Positions 1 to 8,701 of a stretch of DNA of 64,000 nt are shown here, piece by piece. The stretch covers positions 124,001 to 188,000 of the forward strand of contig DYJD01000009.1 of NCBI GenBank assembly GCA_020723325.1, read 5' to 3'. The DNA comes from Desulfosudis oleivorans. GTDB taxonomy: Bacteria; Desulfobacterota; Desulfobacteria; Desulfobacterales; SURF-7. The position numbers and the translations under genes are program-made. The notes beneath the pieces are model-generated. The model was not told the DNA's origin. It was given only the letters and a program-made list of their open reading frames with translations, and ran no database searches. Every line of letters begins with the position of its first letter. Position 1 is the first letter of the stretch.

Positions 1-490
1 CAAGTTCCTTGACCGTGGCGGCATTGACCGAACGCTCACCCAAGGATGTGGCCGCGTTCACCACTGCTTCCCGATCTTTCTGAACCTTGATATAGAACTC
101 GGCCTTGATATCCGCCCGCAGCTTGTCGCCGGTGATCAAAGCATCCTGGTCCCGGCGTTCCACATCCAAACGCATGGTGGCAAGGGAAACCGGCACCACT
201 TTATGAACCACCGGAATCACAATGGCGCCGCCGTCGATGATGACTTTCTGACCGCCCATGCCGGTGCGCACAAAGGCTTCATCGGCGGCGGTCTTTACAT
301 ACAAACGGGTGATGACCAGCACAATCGCGCCGATCAAAAGCAGGAATACGCCGAAACCCACCAAAAGCAAACGGCTGATGCCGCCCACGGCTTCAAAGAG
401 AAAGGGCGTGATGATAAACGCCAGGGCAAACAGGATCATGAACACGCCGAAGCCGGCGCCTGAACTGCTTTTTATTCTCTGGTCGGACAT
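1..490 (-). CDS. yqiK: Flotillin-like membrane protein (YqiK type), C-terminus outside window
   Basis: The reading frame starts at ATG 490 after a GGAGG ribosome site and runs off the left edge with no stop, so only about 163 residues are visible. Two membrane segments (about residues 13-33 and 40-60) are followed by the start of an SPFH-like domain, including V-R-T-G-M-G-G-Q-K-V-I-I-D-G-G and R-R-D-Q-D-A. Flotillins of this type are membrane scaffolds that organise microdomains and envelope stress responses. The gene lies 62 bp downstream of a YqiJ-like gene, matching the yqiJ-yqiK pairing known from Escherichia coli. The family assignment is solid; the exact role is inferred. Confidence 0.85.
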   Translation of the reverse strand, partial: MSDQRIKSSSGAGFGVFMILFALAFIITPFLFEAVGGISRLLLVGFGVFLLLIGAIVLVITRLYVKTAADEAFVRTGMGGQKVIIDGGAIVIPVVHKVVPVSLATMRLDVERRDQDALITGDKLRADIKAEFYIKVQKDREAVVNAATSLGERSVNAATVKEL

Positions 491-552
491 GAATTCCTCC
501 TTTCAAACGGGAAGGGAAGTAATAAAAAACGCTCGCCGCTGTTTGCTGTTGT

Positions 553-1191
553 CTACTGGGTAACAATGAATACTTGGCGATTTTTATCAAAAATCATCAG
601 AAGCACCCGGCTGCCCTTGGGAATCGGCTCTTCAGCGTTCTTGGCAACGCATTGAACCGTGTGCAATACACCGGAGTCATCATGCACAATGGCCTGACCA
701 AAGGTTGCATCGATACGCGTTACGGCTTCGGCCCATTTGCCCACGAGCTGCTCCGGGGTGATGGCGTATGTTTCCGTGACCGGCATGAACTTTCCGATCA
801 GCCCGGCCAGATTTCTGGTGAAAACCACGGCCGCTGTCAGGGCGATAAAAAGGGATATCCAAATAAACAGAGCCGGGGGGAACATGGCTTTCAGAATGGT
901 GTTGCCGGCAAAACCGACAAAGCCCCAGATACAACAGAAGGAAATGATGATGATGGAAAGCGGGACCTTGCCGATGCCCAACAGATTCAACAGGCTGGAC
1001 AGGAAGCCCGGGTGAATATCATGTATGTGTTCCAGGCCGGCGTCATGCTCCAGATCGGCTCCGCTGTCCACATGCAGGCCCATGTCGTGCTCAGCGGCGA
1101 CAGCGCCGGTGCAGAGCAGCAGTATATACGCCAGTGCCCCAATAAAAGGCAATACGAACAGAAGGTTCCACCACTGCAGCAATTCCGTCAT
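553..1191 (-). CDS. yqiJ: YqiJ-like inner membrane protein with C-terminal OB/NfeD-like domain
   Basis: This 212-residue protein starts at ATG 1191 (M-T-E-L-L-Q-W-W), chosen because a GGAG site lies just upstream; a longer frame reaches 1263 but overlaps the upstream gene. It has an N-terminal membrane segment, a His/Asp-rich loop (about residues 35-60), two or three further hydrophobic segments, and a C-terminal beta-rich portion (about 140-212) like the OB-fold of YqiJ/NfeD proteins. NfeD-type proteins work with flotillins at the membrane. It sits between a PspA-like gene (25 bp upstream) and the flotillin gene, so a co-transcribed trio is likely. Confidence 0.7.
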   Translation of the reverse strand: MTELLQWWNLLFVLPFIGALAYILLLCTGAVAAEHDMGLHVDSGADLEHDAGLEHIHDIHPGFLSSLLNLLGIGKVPLSIIIISFCCIWGFVGFAGNTILKAMFPPALFIWISLFIALTAAVVFTRNLAGLIGKFMPVTETYAITPEQLVGKWAEAVTRIDATFGQAIVHDDSGVLHTVQCVAKNAEEPIPKGSRVLLMIFDKNRQVFIVTQ

Positions 1192-1216
1192 TTTCCCTTC
1201 TCCTTCTGTGGAAATC

Positions 1217-2017
1217 CTATTGCTTTTGATTCTGCCGGGAACCCACGGAAAGCCGGCCCCCAAAAGGCGGCTCGATCAAAAATCGTATGGCATCCGCGGT
1301 GGGATCATCCCCGGCCGCAGCAGACTGTATTCCTTCCGGGCTTTGTCCGCCGGCTTCCGTGGTTTCCCGCGTCCATCTTTCACCAATGGTCCTGTGGGCA
1401 TTTCTCCTCTGTTCAAGATTGATTTCCGTCGTATACAATGTATCCGACTCGTTTTCAAGTCGCATCACAGCCGCCTGGGTCGCTGCATTCAGCAGCAGCT
1501 TTTCCCGGGCAGCTTCAAATTCGTTCATGATAAAGGATAGGGAGTGTTCCAGGGCCTGGTCTTTTTTCTGCAAAACCATTATTTCTTCAAGAGGCGCCAG
1601 CATGTCGGCTTCAAAGGCGGCCTGCCGGGCCGCCTGAATGTCAGCCTCAAAGCGGATCATGGCTGCCGTGGCCTGCTCATCCGCTTTTCTGGCCTGCAAA
1701 ACCAGGAGTTGGATTGCCTGCTGCATTTCCGCATAGCGCGCCATGGCGGTCTCGGCCGCGGACAAATCCCCTTGGGCCAAGGCCTGCTTGCCGCCGGCTT
1801 CCAGGGCCTGGGCTTTCTCCACCTGCTTTTGCAGATCGCGACGACGCTGCGAAGCCACTTGCACCAGGGTCGCAAGCATTTCAAAGCGGCCCTGCAGGGC
1901 CTGAATGGGCTTTTCGGCCAAAGCCTTGATTCCCGGCCCGGTTCCGGAGGCGGGCTGCTCTTCCCTGTCTGCAATAAAATCGATTATTTTTCGCAGCAAG
2001 TCCCTGAGCATGCCCAT
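1217..2017 (-). CDS. PspA/IM30 family protein
   Basis: The 266-residue protein is almost entirely charged and helical, with long coiled-coil stretches between about residues 35 and 200 rich in Ala, Glu, Gln and Arg. This is the hallmark of PspA/IM30, the ESCRT-III-like membrane-repair family, which is usually 220-230 residues. The start (M-G-M-L-R-D-L-L) gives an amphipathic N-terminal helix as in the family. A low-complexity tail of about 45 residues at the C-terminus is extra. First gene of the PspA-YqiJ-YqiK trio, consistent with membrane-integrity maintenance. Family level is fairly certain; substrate and regulation are not visible. Confidence 0.75.
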   Translation of the reverse strand: MGMLRDLLRKIIDFIADREEQPASGTGPGIKALAEKPIQALQGRFEMLATLVQVASQRRRDLQKQVEKAQALEAGGKQALAQGDLSAAETAMARYAEMQQAIQLLVLQARKADEQATAAMIRFEADIQAARQAAFEADMLAPLEEIMVLQKKDQALEHSLSFIMNEFEAAREKLLLNAATQAAVMRLENESDTLYTTEINLEQRRNAHRTIGERWTRETTEAGGQSPEGIQSAAAGDDPTADAIRFLIEPPFGGRLSVGSRQNQKQ

Positions 2018-2111
2018 TTTTCACTCCCGCAGCGGCATCCGAAAAGAGAGCACCACGCGATAACTTCACTTTAGCCTTTAAACAATTAAATGTTTAAAGT
2101 TTTTCTCCATG

Positions 2112-2945
2112 TCAAGCTTTGGCGATCTTATCGGCGATGGCGGCAAAAGCCGCGGTAACCGCCGAATCTTTATATTTTTCCTGAAAGGAAATGCCGGCGT
2201 CGCCGCAGGTGACCATCTCCGTGTCAAAAGGCACCCGGCCTAAAAAGGTGATCCCGGCTTCCTGGGCCGTGCGCTCGCCGCCGCCTGAGCCGAAAAGTTC
2301 GATTAGTTGATGACAATGGGGGCAGTTCAGCCCGCTCATATTTTCAATGAGTCCGAAAATATTCATTTTGACCACCCGGCAAAAACTGATGGATTTGCGG
2401 ACATCGGCCAGGGCGACTTCCTGGGGGGTGGTAACAATCACGGCTTTGGCATCCTTGATGATCTGAGCCACGGTAAGGGGTTCGTCACCGGTGCCGGGGG
2501 GCGCATCGATGAGCAGAAAATCCAGATCACCCCAGGCCACATCAGCGATAAACTGCCGGATGGCCGAATGCTTGACCGGACCGCGCCAGATAATGGCATC
2601 GTCCTTGTTAAGGCTCAGGCTTTCAATGGATATGGCGGCCAGGTTTTCCGAATAGCGCAGGGGAATCAGCTTGCGGTTTGCATCCACATCCAGCAGCCCG
2701 GAAAGACCCAGCATGCGTGGAATATCAGGGCCGTGGATGTCCACATCCAGAATACCCACCCGGTAGCCTTTGCGGGCCAGGGCCAGGGCCAGATTCACCG
2801 AAACACTGGTCTTGCCCACGCCGCCCTTGCCGCTCATGATGATCAATTTGTTCTTGATTTTTCCCAGGGATTCCCTGACCGGCCCGTCCGGATCAGCCTT
2901 GGCCTGGCCCGGACTGCTCGCAATCGTGATGCCTTCCTGCTTCAT
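2112..2945 (-). CDS. Mrp/NBP35-family ATP-binding protein (Fe-S carrier)
   Basis: The 277-residue protein carries a deviant Walker A motif G-K-G-G-V-G-K-T at residues 39-46, the switch region D-V-D-I-H-G-P-D, and D-A-P-P-G-T-G-D, all typical of Mrp/ApbC ATPases. A C-P-H-C pair near residue 208 is the expected Fe-S binding motif. Proteins of this family bind and transfer [4Fe-4S] clusters in the cytoplasm. Start ATG 2945 follows GGAGG at a good distance. It appears monocistronic, facing the same way as both neighbours. Confidence 0.93.
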   Translation of the reverse strand: MKQEGITIASSPGQAKADPDGPVRESLGKIKNKLIIMSGKGGVGKTSVSVNLALALARKGYRVGILDVDIHGPDIPRMLGLSGLLDVDANRKLIPLRYSENLAAISIESLSLNKDDAIIWRGPVKHSAIRQFIADVAWGDLDFLLIDAPPGTGDEPLTVAQIIKDAKAVIVTTPQEVALADVRKSISFCRVVKMNIFGLIENMSGLNCPHCHQLIELFGSGGGERTAQEAGITFLGRVPFDTEMVTCGDAGISFQEKYKDSAVTAAFAAIADKIAKA

Positions 2946-3023
2946 TTTCCTTGTTCCTCCACATCCAAATATAAAAAAAACCGCTTGCGCGTGGCATCAC
3001 GATAGTGGCAGTCCCAAGGGATG

Positions 3024-4313
3024 TCAAGTGTAGGTATTCAAATTTTTCACGGTATGAGGTTTGATAGCGGCCGCAGAAACGGCCTTCAACAAATCTTCCC
3101 AAAGGGTACGTTTAAATTGACCTGGAGCAGTTTTTGAACCGGTATCTGCTTCCACCGCTTTATCTTCCAGTTGCGCACCTAATGCCGATAATAAATCCCG
3201 GACCAATTCACGCGGATTGTCCATGCGCGCCAGGGCCGGATCATTCATCAATCGGTTGGTTCGCTCCATGGCCTGCTGTAAATAATCGGCTATATGCGCC
3301 GGCATTTGCTCCGCTCCCCGTCCCTGGAAGGGCATCCTGCCAAAGGGCTGGTTTTGCTCGACCATGGCAGCATATTGCGAGCGTTGATAGCCCATGTCCA
3401 GTGCAAAACCGGATAATTCGGCGGTATCGAATCCGAGGCTTGTGGCTTGGCTCAAGGTTTTCTCAAAATCAGAAGCGTAAAAAGTCTGGGCCAGTTCGGC
3501 AACATTGGAAATGAGCTGATTAATGGCGCTGATTTCATCTTCATCCAGGTTGCCGCTGATGCTCACCGCCAGGCTTTCGTTGATATATTGATACTGCTTG
3601 CCGTTTATGGAGTAACCGTCGCCATTGCTTTTTTCAAGAAGATGTGCACCTTGGCCCTGGGCCTGATGAATATCAATGACCACCGTATCCCCGTCACGGG
3701 TAAGAATCTTGAGGCTCAGATCCTTTGATTCTTGAAAAGCCGCAGCCTGATAGGAATAAGCGCCGCCCTCGGTATCATTTGTTTTTAATTTAATGGCATC
3801 GATTCCTTGCCGGATCAAGGCATGGGTCTGGTCCACAGCACTCATCAGATCGCGGGTTTCCTCTTTTGCGGAAAAATCCGCCAAGGTTTTTTGGTATCCT
3901 TGGTTCAAGCCGTTTTCCACCTTGTTCATGAAATCCTTGCCGGTAGGTTGCACCGGTACGTTTTTCCCAGACGCAATGGACTCAGATGAAACGGCAGGGA
4001 TTTGTTCCCCAGGCCGGGGCAGCCCGCTCTCAACTGCGTTCAGGAACCGACCGGCCAAGGAAGCCGGACTTGCCTCTGATGGATAGGGGCCGGCTGAACC
4101 CATATTTTGAAAATCCAGCAATCCATCCATGGCGGCCCCCACCTGGTTTAAAAAATGCTGTAAGCCGGAATTCAGATCCCATGAATTGAAAAAAACTTCA
4201 TCCGTTGTTTGTGGGAATGAACTATCTTTCCGGATTTCCGCCGGATCTGCTGAAAAATTTTCCGGATAATATGCATAGGGCGCTGCGGCACGGGATTCAA
4301 TCGGATTGAACAT
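3024..4313 (-). CDS. Uncharacterised 429-residue protein
   Basis: I do not recognise this family. The frame starts at ATG 4313 behind a clear AAGGAGG site. The sequence is hydrophilic with no signal peptide or membrane segment. The first half is Pro/Ser/Gln-rich and probably loosely structured; residues about 130-330 look like a folded alpha/beta unit with the segment D-T-V-V-I-D-I-H-Q-A-Q. The overall make-up resembles poorly characterised cytoplasmic or flagella-associated proteins of Desulfobacterota, but nothing specific supports a function. The convergent arrangement and good ribosome site argue that it is a real gene. Confidence 0.75.
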   Translation of the reverse strand: MFNPIESRAAAPYAYYPENFSADPAEIRKDSSFPQTTDEVFFNSWDLNSGLQHFLNQVGAAMDGLLDFQNMGSAGPYPSEASPASLAGRFLNAVESGLPRPGEQIPAVSSESIASGKNVPVQPTGKDFMNKVENGLNQGYQKTLADFSAKEETRDLMSAVDQTHALIRQGIDAIKLKTNDTEGGAYSYQAAAFQESKDLSLKILTRDGDTVVIDIHQAQGQGAHLLEKSNGDGYSINGKQYQYINESLAVSISGNLDEDEISAINQLISNVAELAQTFYASDFEKTLSQATSLGFDTAELSGFALDMGYQRSQYAAMVEQNQPFGRMPFQGRGAEQMPAHIADYLQQAMERTNRLMNDPALARMDNPRELVRDLLSALGAQLEDKAVEADTGSKTAPGQFKRTLWEDLLKAVSAAAIKPHTVKNLNTYT

Positions 4314-4517
4314 GGGGAGGCCTCCTTCCTTGGATGCAGATGGATCATTTATGATTTGTTGATGTTCTTATCGGAAGTTTTATGATAGGACTTTAATCCA
4401 TAATCGTGAAACCGGTTTCCGGAATCAAATCCATTCCTGATTTTGGATAGTCAATTGAGGGGTGATATAGTTGGAAGATTCTGGATAAAAACATCAATGT
4501 TAGGGAAGCAAGTTGAA

Positions 4518-4718
4518 ATGTTATTGCAATATTCGAAATATTTGGCCGTCCTCATCGCTGCTCTGATTCTTGGCCACTGGTTTGACAAGGAACGCAAACG
4601 CCTGGTGGCCCTCGGCCGCCCAGGGCATCATGCCTGGCAAACCATGCCGGGAATCATCATTATTATCTGCATTTGTTTGCTGGTAGCATTGCGGATCTAT
4701 ATTTCCTCGCAAAATTGA
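4518..4718 (+). CDS. Small two-pass membrane protein
   Basis: The likely product is 66 residues starting at M-L-L-Q-Y-S-K-Y-L, about 10 bases after AGGGAAG; the same frame can be extended upstream to 4443 without a ribosome site. It has two hydrophobic helices (about residues 6-20 and 43-60) separated by a basic loop with the segment K-E-R-K-R. No family recognised. It stands alone between two minus-strand genes. Confidence 0.5.
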   Translation: MLLQYSKYLAVLIAALILGHWFDKERKRLVALGRPGHHAWQTMPGIIIIICICLLVALRIYISSQN

Positions 4719-4737
4719 CACGCCTGAAAACGATTTA

Positions 4738-5259
4738 TCATGGAAAAAAAAGGCGGATCTCGCCGGCGCACTTGCCGGTGGAATGCTGCAGGCAGCCCGT
4801 GACTTTCGGCGACACTTCATAGGAAATGCCGGCTGTTTCGAGCCATGCCAGCACCCGGTAAATCACGCCGCATTCATAAGAATCCGCCACACCGAGACGG
4901 CGCATACCTTTGTAGGCAAAGCATTCGCCGTTGTTGAAATACCATTGGATGACGTTTTCCCTTGGAAACTGGTAGGTGAAGCCCATGAATTCGGCGGTAC
5001 TGAGGCGAAAGGAAGCGTTGAGATATTCCACCAGTTGGTTGAAATTCGTGATGGGTTCCTGACCAATTCCCAGGAGCTGCCTGGCCCTTTGGGTTTCAAA
5101 AGCGGCCAGGGCCTTGATGGCCGCCTTGTTCAGTTCATTTGCCGCCCCAATCCCATATTTTTGATAGACATGATAAAACCACATGCCGTCGTGGGTCATC
5201 CAGTTTTTAATCAGATGCTCTTTTAAAACATGGATATCGATCTGATCAATTGTTTTCAT
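4738..5259 (-). CDS. DUF6125-like protein (possible L-2-amino-thiazoline-4-carboxylate hydrolase fold)
   Basis: The 173-residue protein begins at ATG 5259 behind GAGGAGAG. It has an N-terminal helix with W-M-T-H-D-G-M-W-F-Y, a central W-Y-F-N-N-G-E-C-F-A-Y-K-G segment and conserved cysteines at about 136 and 161. That arrangement resembles the DUF6125/ATC-hydrolase-like family common in anaerobes, whose biochemical role is mostly unproven. No signal peptide is seen. The 154 bp upstream are AT-rich and probably hold its promoter. The family call is tentative. Confidence 0.6.
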   Translation of the reverse strand: MKTIDQIDIHVLKEHLIKNWMTHDGMWFYHVYQKYGIGAANELNKAAIKALAAFETQRARQLLGIGQEPITNFNQLVEYLNASFRLSTAEFMGFTYQFPRENVIQWYFNNGECFAYKGMRRLGVADSYECGVIYRVLAWLETAGISYEVSPKVTGCLQHSTGKCAGEIRLFFP

Positions 5260-5413
5260 GGTCTCTCCTCCTCCAGCCGCTGTATACCTTCATTTGTTCT
5301 TGCACAACAAAACACAATCAAGAACGATCAATATAAAAGAACATTATATTAGAATAAAATTCTAGTCAAGAATATTTCGGCAAGGACATGGGGGCATTCC
5401 ATCGCCCGTAAAA

Positions 5414-6334
5414 TTAAAGGCGCTGAAATGAGGGCAGCATCACAAGCCGAAAGCCCAAATCGCTGCCCCGGTAGTTAGGGGTGATGCTTCCCCGGTTGGC
5501 GGAACGGCTGTATCGGGCATGGCCGCTCCAGCCGCCGCCACGGCCCACCCGCTGCGTGCCCTTGCGACAAAGCGGGTCCTTCACCCGGCCTTTGTAGGTG
5601 TCAGTGATAACCCTCTTGGACCGATCATCCCAATCGGCACTGTCTTCACACCATTCCAGGACATTGCCGTGCATGTCATGCAAGCCCCAGGCATTGGCCC
5701 CAAGGCTGCCCACGGGAATGGTCCCCTGCCGGAATCGGCCTTTCCGGCATCCGGCCATGGGTTTATCGCCGTTGTAATTTGCTTGCTCCGTGGAAAGGCA
5801 GTTGCCGAAAGCAAATGAAGTCCTGGAGCCGGCGCGGCAGGCATATTCCCACTCCGCCTCGGTGGGCAATCGATACTGCCCTATCCCTTGATTGCTTGCC
5901 CACTGGGCAAACACTTGGGCGTCGTTCCAGCTCACGCAAGTGACCGGGTGCTGATCGGTCTGGAAAAAGCCGGGCCGATCCCAATAATTCCCCTCCCCTT
6001 TGACCCAATTCTCGCCGACAAAAACAAAGGCCCAGCCTTCCCTTTCGGCTGCACTGCGATAGCCGGTTGCCTTTGCAAAAGCCCGCCATTGCCCCACCGT
6101 TACTTCACAAGTTTGCAAATAAAACCCCTGGGACAACGTCACTTCATGCTGGAACTCGTGTTCTTGATGCTCGGGTTCATGGGGAGAACTGCCCATCAGA
6201 AAAGTGCCGGGAGTAATATGGACAAATTCCATGCCCGCCAAAGGGCCGGAGAGGCTCTTTATAGAGGTGGGTGTAGGTCCCCATGTAAGACCCGCCAATA
6301 TTAATGAAATGCAAATTATCGATTTCAACCACAT
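5414..6334 (-). CDS. Exported SUMF1/formylglycine-generating-enzyme-fold protein lacking the catalytic cysteines
   Basis: ATG 6334 is preferred over an in-frame GTG at 6343 because AGGTG sits 6 bases ahead. Residues 1-20 form a signal peptide. The remainder is a SUMF1 domain with F-L-M-G-S, E-V-T-V-G-Q-W, P-V-T-C-V-S-W-N-D-A, R-L-P-T-E-A-E-W-E-Y-A, G-L-H-D-M-H-G-N-V-L-E-W-C and the closing G-S-D-L-G-F-R-L-V. True formylglycine-generating enzymes use a cysteine pair in the G-G-S-W region; here that region reads G-G-G-W-S-G-H-A-R-Y-S-R-S-A-N-R, without cysteine. It is therefore probably not a sulfatase activator but a binding or scaffold member of the fold in the periplasm. Confidence 0.88.
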   Translation of the reverse strand: MWLKSIICISLILAGLTWGPTPTSIKSLSGPLAGMEFVHITPGTFLMGSSPHEPEHQEHEFQHEVTLSQGFYLQTCEVTVGQWRAFAKATGYRSAAEREGWAFVFVGENWVKGEGNYWDRPGFFQTDQHPVTCVSWNDAQVFAQWASNQGIGQYRLPTEAEWEYACRAGSRTSFAFGNCLSTEQANYNGDKPMAGCRKGRFRQGTIPVGSLGANAWGLHDMHGNVLEWCEDSADWDDRSKRVITDTYKGRVKDPLCRKGTQRVGRGGGWSGHARYSRSANRGSITPNYRGSDLGFRLVMLPSFQRL

Positions 6335-6464
6335 GCTGATCACCTTGCTCTATCTTTAGCAGACTCAAGATTACGGCAGCAATCGGAATTTTATGTATCC
6401 ATTTTAATTGCAATTGGGCATGCTTTGTGGAACAAATGTGATACAAAATGACAAAGGAGTTGAA

Positions 6465-8558
6465 ATGGAAAAAATATTTTATCCTGAATCCATTGCGGTA
6501 ATCGGTCTGTCCTCCAAGGCCAACAATATTCCCCGGCTGGCATTGGAGAATATGCTGAGATGGGGGTATCGCGGCCGGTTGTTCGGGATCAATCCCCGTT
6601 CCGAGGACTTGTTCGTGGACGGTGTGCGCATGTACCGCGCCATTGAAGACCTGCCGGAAATTCCGGATCTGGTCTATTGCCTGATTCCTGCCAAATTCAT
6701 ACCAGCCATGGTGGATGCCTGCGGCAAGTTCGGGGTAAAACGGATGGCCATCCCCAGCGGCGGCTTTTCCGAATTCGGCGACCAGGGACAGAACCTGGCG
6801 GATTTGACCCTGGCAACCGCCCGCTGCCACGGCATCCGCTTTGTGGGCCCCAATGGCTTGACCGTGGCCAACACGGCCAATGGATTGTGCTTCCCGTTCG
6901 CCCCCCTGCTGAAGCCACCCAAGGGCGGGATCTCCATCATCACCCAAAGCGGCGGGGTGGGCCTGATGGTCCTCAATTTCCTGAAGGATGAAAATCTGGG
7001 CCTGGCCAAATTCGCCAGCATCGGCAATAAGCTGGATCTGGATGAGGTGGATTTCCTGGAGTACCTGGGGCAGGACCGGGAGACCAAGATCATCTGTGTT
7101 TATTTGGAAAGTATCCACAGGGGGCGTGAGCTGATTGAAGCCGCACAAAGAATCGACAAGCCCATCGTCATTTACAAATCCAACACCACCGGTGCCGGCA
7201 AAAAAGCCGCCATGAGCCACACCGCGGCCGTGGGCAACGACGACGCCATCCTGGACAGCGCCTTTGAAAAAGCCGGCATTTTGCGCATCCGGGAATTTTA
7301 TGACTTTTTGGCTGTGGCCAAGGCCTTCCAACTGCCGCCCATGCGGGGTCGCCGTCTGATGGTCATGAGCCCGGCCGGCGGCCTCTCGGTCATGCTGGCG
7401 GACATGTGCGAAAAAGCCGGCTTTGAATTCGCGGATCCAGGCGCGGAATTCTACCAGAGCTTGCAGAAGTTCACCAATGCCGGCGTCATCCGCTTTTCCA
7501 ATCCCCTGGACATGGGGGACATTTACGATCCCCAGCTGGTGGCCCACGTGATTTGCACTGTCATGCATTCCGATCAGGTGGACGGGGCCCTGTACGCCAG
7601 CTTCGCCCCACAGATGCCCGCGGGTGAAAATGTTTTCCGCTCCTTGTTTCGCACGGATTTATCCAAAGAGGCCTGGGGTGCCATTCTTTCCTCCGGCAAA
7701 CCCCTGGGTGCCTGTTTGGCCAGTCCATCCGGGACATTGACGCGCTTCAAGCAAGTCATCCATGTCCCCATTTTCAACAGCCCGGAAGAGATGGTGCGGG
7801 CCATGGCCATGCAGATGCGCTACTACACCCGTGCCGCTGAAGCCGAGCAAGCTCCGGCCTCCATCAAAAACATCCAGCGGGTGCAAGCAGATGAATGGAT
7901 GGGTAAACACAAAGGCGACTGCGGCGAAGAGAGCCTGGCCCTGCTTGAAGCCTTCGGCATACCAGCGGCGGCATCCAGGGTCGTGCAAAGCGCGGACGAG
8001 GCGGCCCAGGCAGCTTTGGACCTGGAATTTCCAGTGGTGGCCAAGATTGTTTCACCGGATGCGCTGCATAAATCAGAAGCCGGCGGAGTAATCACCCACC
8101 TGCGCACAGCAGCAGAAGTACGCACGGCCTTCGACACTTTAAGGAAAAACCTGATTGCCTATAAGCAAGCGGCGCGCTTTACCGGGGTCCGCATTCAGAA
8201 AATGGCACCTTCAGGCATTGATTTGTTTGTGGGCGGAAAATACGACGAGGCCTTCGGTCCGGTGGTCTTTTTCGGCATGGGCGGGGTCCACATGGAACTC
8301 TATCGAGATGTTGCCAATACCCTTTGCCCGGCCGGACCAAAAGAGATCCAAAGGAAGCTAAAAGCCCTTAAATGCACGGCGCTCTTGGATGGCTATCGCG
8401 GCGCAGCCGGCGGAGACACAGCGGCCTTCGTGGATCTGGTGGTGCGGCTGTCCCATTTACTGGCTGCTTATCCGAATATCCAAGAGTTGGATGTAAATCC
8501 GGTGCGCGTTTTTAAACATGGAGTGCTGGCCCTGGATGCACGGGCGCGAATTGCTTAG
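6465..8558 (+). CDS. NDP-forming acyl-CoA synthetase, CoA-binding domain first, ATP-grasp last
   Basis: The start at ATG 6465 follows AAAGGAG by 6 bases; an upstream extension to 6408 lacks a ribosome site. The 697-residue product has an N-terminal CoA-binding Rossmann domain (A-V-I-G-L-S-S-K), a succinyl-CoA-ligase-like domain with the phosphorylatable histidine in A-M-S-H-T-A-A-V-G (about residue 250), and a C-terminal ATP-grasp domain (G-I-P-A-A-A-S, K-S-E-A-G-G-V, V-F-F-G-M-G-G-V). Such enzymes interconvert acyl-CoA plus ADP and Pi with free acid plus ATP in anaerobic metabolism. Substrate cannot be told from sequence. A REP-like element follows the gene. Confidence 0.92.
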   Translation: MEKIFYPESIAVIGLSSKANNIPRLALENMLRWGYRGRLFGINPRSEDLFVDGVRMYRAIEDLPEIPDLVYCLIPAKFIPAMVDACGKFGVKRMAIPSGGFSEFGDQGQNLADLTLATARCHGIRFVGPNGLTVANTANGLCFPFAPLLKPPKGGISIITQSGGVGLMVLNFLKDENLGLAKFASIGNKLDLDEVDFLEYLGQDRETKIICVYLESIHRGRELIEAAQRIDKPIVIYKSNTTGAGKKAAMSHTAAVGNDDAILDSAFEKAGILRIREFYDFLAVAKAFQLPPMRGRRLMVMSPAGGLSVMLADMCEKAGFEFADPGAEFYQSLQKFTNAGVIRFSNPLDMGDIYDPQLVAHVICTVMHSDQVDGALYASFAPQMPAGENVFRSLFRTDLSKEAWGAILSSGKPLGACLASPSGTLTRFKQVIHVPIFNSPEEMVRAMAMQMRYYTRAAEAEQAPASIKNIQRVQADEWMGKHKGDCGEESLALLEAFGIPAAASRVVQSADEAAQAALDLEFPVVAKIVSPDALHKSEAGGVITHLRTAAEVRTAFDTLRKNLIAYKQAARFTGVRIQKMAPSGIDLFVGGKYDEAFGPVVFFGMGGVHMELYRDVANTLCPAGPKEIQRKLKALKCTALLDGYRGAAGGDTAAFVDLVVRLSHLLAAYPNIQELDVNPVRVFKHGVLALDARARIA

Positions 8559-8581
8559 GTGGCGGGTTAAAGGCAACCCAA

Positions 8582-8662
8582 AGCCTTGGTCATCGTTTCG
8601 GCCATCATCTATTGTGGGAGCGGCTTCCAGCCGCGATTCGGTCGAACCGGTGATCAAGGCCC
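8582..8662. repeat. REP-like interspersed repeat, copy A
   Basis: The intergenic element has imperfect terminal inverted repeats (GCCTTGGTCATCG at the left, CGGTGATCAAGGC at the right) around a palindromic REP core, TGTGGGAGCGGCTTCCAGCC. Related copies lie at 10514-10564, 36105-36167 (inverted) and about 41560-41635 (diverged). No transposase of the REP-associated type is in the window. Confidence 0.8.
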
Positions 8663-8701
8663 AATCCAACCTGAAAAAAAATGCGGAAAGATGCGGTGAG
8701 T

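Noticed and set aside
6177-7568. 463-codon minus-strand frame opposite the acyl-CoA synthetase
   Set aside because: It is composed of His/Gly/Gln-rich non-protein-like sequence and mirrors a well-supported GC-rich gene on the other strand.
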